DNA of 8,276 nucleotides from positions 1-8,276 of the forward strand of contig JAUQXG010000073.1 of the NCBI GenBank assembly GCA_030834765.1, in the 5' to 3' direction. The DNA comes from Lutispora sp. GTDB lineage: Bacteria; Bacillota; Clostridia; Lutisporales; Lutisporaceae. The position numbers and the translations under genes are program-made. This document shows positions 6,394 through 8,276 of the stretch, piece by piece; position 1 is the first letter of the stretch; each line of letters opens with the position of its first letter. The notes under the pieces were generated by a model. That model had not been told where the DNA came from. It worked only from the letters and a program-made list of their open reading frames with translations, and made no database searches.

Positions 6394-7258
6394 TTTAGAT
6401 GTTGAAAAGCGTGAGTTAAAAGAGTATCTAATTGAACAGTTTGAGTTTTCCTCAAGAAGAATCAAAATGCTTTTGAAGAACAAAAAGATTTTGATTAATG
6501 GGAAATATGCTTATTGGGATAGTAAAATTAAGGATAAAGATATTTTATATATGAATTTAGCGGATAGGATAAATGATGAAATAAAAGCTCAACAGATTCC
6601 TTTAAATATAATTTATGAAGATGAATATATGCTTGTAATGAATAAACCACCTTTTATGTTAGTCCATCCTACAATGAATCATATGGAAGGAACCCTTGCT
6701 AATGGAGTAAAAAGCTACTTTGAAAGAACAATGCAAAATATCGCCATTAGATTTTTAAATAGACTCGATATGAATACTTCAGGAATAATTGTATTGCCGA
6801 AAGATTCTAAGACCCACAGCTGCTTAAACGAAATGATGTCTAAAAATTTAATTATAAAAACATATATGGCTGTAGTTGAAGGCGAAGTTTGCCCTAAGAA
6901 AGGGACGATTGAAATGCCTATTGCTAAAGATGAAAAAGATAAAATAAAGCGGATTGTTTCATCAAATGGTCAAACTGCAATAACAGAATATAGTGTAATA
7001 GAGTATTTAAAGGATGCTTCTGTTGTAGAATTAAGACTTATAACAGGCAGGACACATCAAATAAGAGTACATCTAAGCCATATTGGGTATCCCATAACAG
7101 GAGACAGCCTTTATGGTTCACAAAGTAATCTTATAAATAGGCAAGCCTTACATGCTTGCAGTATGCAACTAGAGCATCCAAAAACAAAAGAAGTGCTTAT
7201 CTTAAAGGCACCTATTCCTACAGATATTTCTGATTTGATAAATGGACTTAAAAAATAA
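6371..7258 (+). CDS. RluA-family RNA pseudouridine synthase (RluD-like), second copy
   Basis: 295 aa. It should convert uridine to pseudouridine in rRNA or tRNA; the target is not predictable. A short N-terminal S4-like segment (about residues 12-62, with SSRRIKMLLKNKKILINGK) precedes the catalytic domain. That domain has VMNKPPFMLVHP (89-100), the active-site motif NRLDMNTSG (Asp133, nucleophile) and LITGRTHQIRVHLSHIGYPITGD (223-245). As in the first synthase of the window, Asn replaces the common His before RLD. The two share motifs but differ clearly in length and N-terminus, so they are paralogues rather than a recent duplication. ATG 6371 lies inside the antiporter gene (23-nt overlap, different frame), with an AGGGAG-like site at 6360-6365; translation is probably coupled. 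The C-terminus closes normally with APIPTDI, and a terminator follows. Confidence 0.93.
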   Translation: MIEKYVVSLDVEKRELKEYLIEQFEFSSRRIKMLLKNKKILINGKYAYWDSKIKDKDILYMNLADRINDEIKAQQIPLNIIYEDEYMLVMNKPPFMLVHPTMNHMEGTLANGVKSYFERTMQNIAIRFLNRLDMNTSGIIVLPKDSKTHSCLNEMMSKNLIIKTYMAVVEGEVCPKKGTIEMPIAKDEKDKIKRIVSSNGQTAITEYSVIEYLKDASVVELRLITGRTHQIRVHLSHIGYPITGDSLYGSQSNLINRQALHACSMQLEHPKTKEVLILKAPIPTDISDLINGLKK

Positions 7259-7270
7259 AAAATTTAATGG

Positions 7271-7316
7271 AAACATACTATAATTATAAATAAATGGTAA
7301 TTATAGTATGTTTTTT
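7271..7316. terminator. Terminator shared by the convergent rluA-like and DUF4363 units
   Basis: A perfect 16-bp inverted repeat has arms 7271-7286 (AAACATACTATAATTA) and 7298-7313, an 11-nt loop and six T (7311-7316) on the + strand. On the - strand the stop codon and last codons of the DUF4363 gene (from 7316 down to 7301) form one arm, followed by a weaker U-tract (TTTCCATT). It is therefore strong for + transcription and probably works for -. Confidence 0.85.
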
Positions 7317-7681
7317 AGTGTACAGGATTCCTTATCAGGAATATGAGTAAATAATGTTTTTAAGGAATATATTTTTGATAAGGAATCCGTTTGCTCTTTA
7401 GATTTTATATAAGAATTAAGTTCTGCTAAGTCAATATTAATAAGGTTAATTTCTAAATGATCAATTACTATTGACCATTTATCTCTAATGCTAGACCATT
7501 CCGTATCGATTAAGGTGTATTGCTTTGATGCAGCCTCCCAGTTTTGGTTGATAATATTATATTCCAGTTCATTTATCATATCTTTCATGCTTTCAGCTTG
7601 TGTAGAAAGCATATTGTAACTCATAATTCCACTCACTATTAATAGTATTATCATAATCCCTACTATAATTATATTCTTCAT
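7301..7681 (-). CDS. DUF4363 family protein, membrane-anchored
   Basis: 126 aa, function unknown. Residues 4-20 form one hydrophobic segment (an uncleaved signal-anchor is likely), followed by a mostly helical, charged outer domain. The pattern WEAASKQYTLIDTEWSSIRDKWSIVIDHLEINLINIDLAELNSYI (48-92), followed by LKTLFTHIPDKE (107-118), is what I recognise as DUF4363, a small clostridial family that, from memory, is often encoded beside DUF421 proteins, as here. The start is ATG 7681 with AAAGGTG about 7 bases before it. That ATG overlaps by four bases (ATGA) the TGA that ends the full-length DUF421 frame, showing the two genes evolved as a coupled pair. The last codons are embedded in the shared terminator. 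A job at the outer face of the membrane, possibly with the DUF421 protein, is inferred. Confidence 0.8.
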   Translation of the reverse strand: MKNIIIVGIMIILLIVSGIMSYNMLSTQAESMKDMINELEYNIINQNWEAASKQYTLIDTEWSSIRDKWSIVIDHLEINLINIDLAELNSYIKSKEQTDSLSKIYSLKTLFTHIPDKESCTLKNIL

Positions 7682-7791
7682 CTAGTTTCACCTTTTCTAT
7701 ATTTGTCTTTTAGCTGATAATGAAGCTTATTGTCATTTGTGACGTATGCAAAGAATACTTGTTTTGCCGATTTGATATTGTGCGAGTTTAA
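7678..7791 (-). pseudogene. In-frame 3' continuation of the DUF421 gene beyond an internal TAG
   Basis: After the TAG at 7792-7794 the same frame stays open for 37 codons to a TGA at 7678-7680. The translation runs LNSHNIKSA, then KQVFFAYVTNDNKLHYQLK, then DKYRKGETR. This resembles the usual DUF421 C-terminal end, where a 'WLxxxL...I...K.VFFA...xxG/NxL' segment finishes the domain. Joined across the amber codon, the segment WLEN-x-LNSHNIK restores that pattern, and the protein regains the usual total length of about 230. No insertion or deletion is needed: one base change from CAG, AAG or GAG would produce the TAG. It is either a fresh nonsense mutation, a read-through product, or a sequencing error. 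Sequence alone cannot decide. Confidence 0.75.
7689..7695 (-). promoter_or_regulatory. Ribosome binding site of the DUF4363 gene
   Basis: On the - strand this reads AAAGGTG, 7 bases before ATG 7681. It lies within the 3' end of the extended DUF421 reading frame, as expected for a coupled gene pair. Confidence 0.7.
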
Positions 7792-8276
7792 CTAGTTTTC
7801 TAACCAATCTATATTTAAGTTGCTGATACACAAATTTAGATAACTTATTTCACCATCTATAATAATAGTAATTGGTATTCCTTCCTCTTTATGTTCAATT
7901 CCCAAATCATTTCTTGTTGCTGGTTTTACGGAAGATTTACCTATTACACTTACTTGACCACAAGTTTCCAGAATAGCATACTCTATATCATCAATTTTAG
8001 GAAAATTTTTAAGCCGCAATTGTTCAAGAAGGTCATTAATATTGTATCTTTCTTTCCGCAATACATCTTCCATTATGATTCCTTTTTCAACGAGAATACT
8101 TGGCTTTCCGCATAGTATACCCCTAGCTTTACCGTTAAACATGCTGATGTATGATAGAAGCTCTTCACATATGTATAATGTAAGTATGGGTATTATTCCA
8201 TAGATTAATGGTATTTCAATATTAGCCATAGGTACTGCTGCTAAATCGGCAATTACTAATGCAACGACTAATTCTG
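7792..8276 (-). CDS. DUF421 domain membrane protein (YetF-like), 5' end outside window, early TAG
   Basis: The frame runs in from the right edge: before the ATG at 8227-8229 it is open and reads ELVVALVIADLAAVP, which continues the DUF421 membrane region, so that ATG is internal. Present are the end of the N-terminal membrane part (a hydrophobic segment ending near YGIIPILTLYICEELLSYISM) and the cytosolic DUF421 domain. The domain shows GKPSILVEKGIIMEDVLRKE, YNINDLLEQLRLKNFPKIDDIEYAILETCGQVSVI, and IPITIIIDGEISYLN. The family is widespread in spore-formers. DUF421-containing 2Duf proteins of Bacillus are linked to the spore inner membrane and heat resistance, but the molecular function is unknown. 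The frame stops at TAG, roughly 38 residues short of the normal end; the missing part lies in the same frame downstream (separate entry). About 30 N-terminal residues are outside the window. Confidence 0.85.
   Translation of the reverse strand, partial: ELVVALVIADLAAVPMANIEIPLIYGIIPILTLYICEELLSYISMFNGKARGILCGKPSILVEKGIIMEDVLRKERYNINDLLEQLRLKNFPKIDDIEYAILETCGQVSVIGKSSVKPATRNDLGIEHKEEGIPITIIIDGEISYLNLCISNLNIDWLEN

Noticed and set aside
7792..7794. Pyrrolysine insertion at the DUF421 amber codon as a firm call
   Set aside because: No pyl genes are visible in the window, the other TAGs (clpB, antiporter) behave as true stops, and DUF421 is not a known Pyl protein. It is kept only as one option among simple mutation, sequencing error and suppression.
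7891..8115. Open frame on + opposite the DUF421 gene (74 codons)
   Set aside because: It is antisense to clear DUF421 coding sequence, and its Phe/Ile/Tyr-rich composition matches no family.
1..8276. Mobile element, prophage, CRISPR or defence island
   Set aside because: No transposase, integrase, direct-repeat array, att-like repeat or toxin-antitoxin pair is visible, and composition is even across the window.

Overview
The window is AT-rich DNA from an endospore-forming, low-GC Firmicute, most likely of the class Clostridia. The evidence is the codon use, an alpha/beta-type small acid-soluble spore protein (SASP), a DUF421/DUF4363 membrane gene pair, strong AGGAGG-type ribosome binding sites, and U-tailed hairpin terminators after almost every transcription unit. 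I cannot name a genus. Most of the window is ordinary chromosomal housekeeping sequence. I see no transposon, phage, CRISPR array, tRNA or rRNA, and no stretch over 300 bases lacks a gene.

Layout from left to right. (1) The 3' 60% or so of clpB, a disaggregase chaperone, on + and closed by a perfect hairpin terminator. (2) A two-gene + operon behind an extended -10 promoter: an S4-domain RluA-family pseudouridine synthase, then with no intergenic base a Methyltransf_32-type SAM methyltransferase of unknown substrate. (3) A bidirectional terminator and a convergent, single-gene SASP on -. (4) A 247-base divergent AT-rich gap with a dyad and a possible promoter, then yajQ on + with its own terminator. 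(5) A second + operon: an NhaC-family antiporter whose end overlaps a second RluA-family pseudouridine synthase by 23 nt, closed by a hairpin shared with the convergent unit. (6) On -, running in from the right edge, a DUF421 membrane protein followed by a DUF4363 membrane-anchored protein.

The best observation is in (6). The DUF421 frame is interrupted by an in-frame TAG at 7792-7794. The same frame stays open for 37 more codons that read like the usual C-terminal end of DUF421 proteins. It then ends at a TGA forming a 4-base ATGA overlap with the DUF4363 start. The annotated stop is therefore probably a recent nonsense change, a sequencing error, or a read-through/recoded amber codon, and the 110-base 'intergenic' gap is really coding sequence. 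Two start codons suggested by the longest open frames should also move: the first pseudouridine synthase to TTG at 1669 and yajQ to ATG at 4334.

Functionally, two pseudouridine synthases and a probable RNA or protein methyltransferase give the window an RNA-modification flavour. ClpB serves protein quality control. The SASP protects spore DNA. The antiporter and the DUF421/DUF4363 pair act at the membrane. Apart from the amber codon I found no convincing undescribed system.
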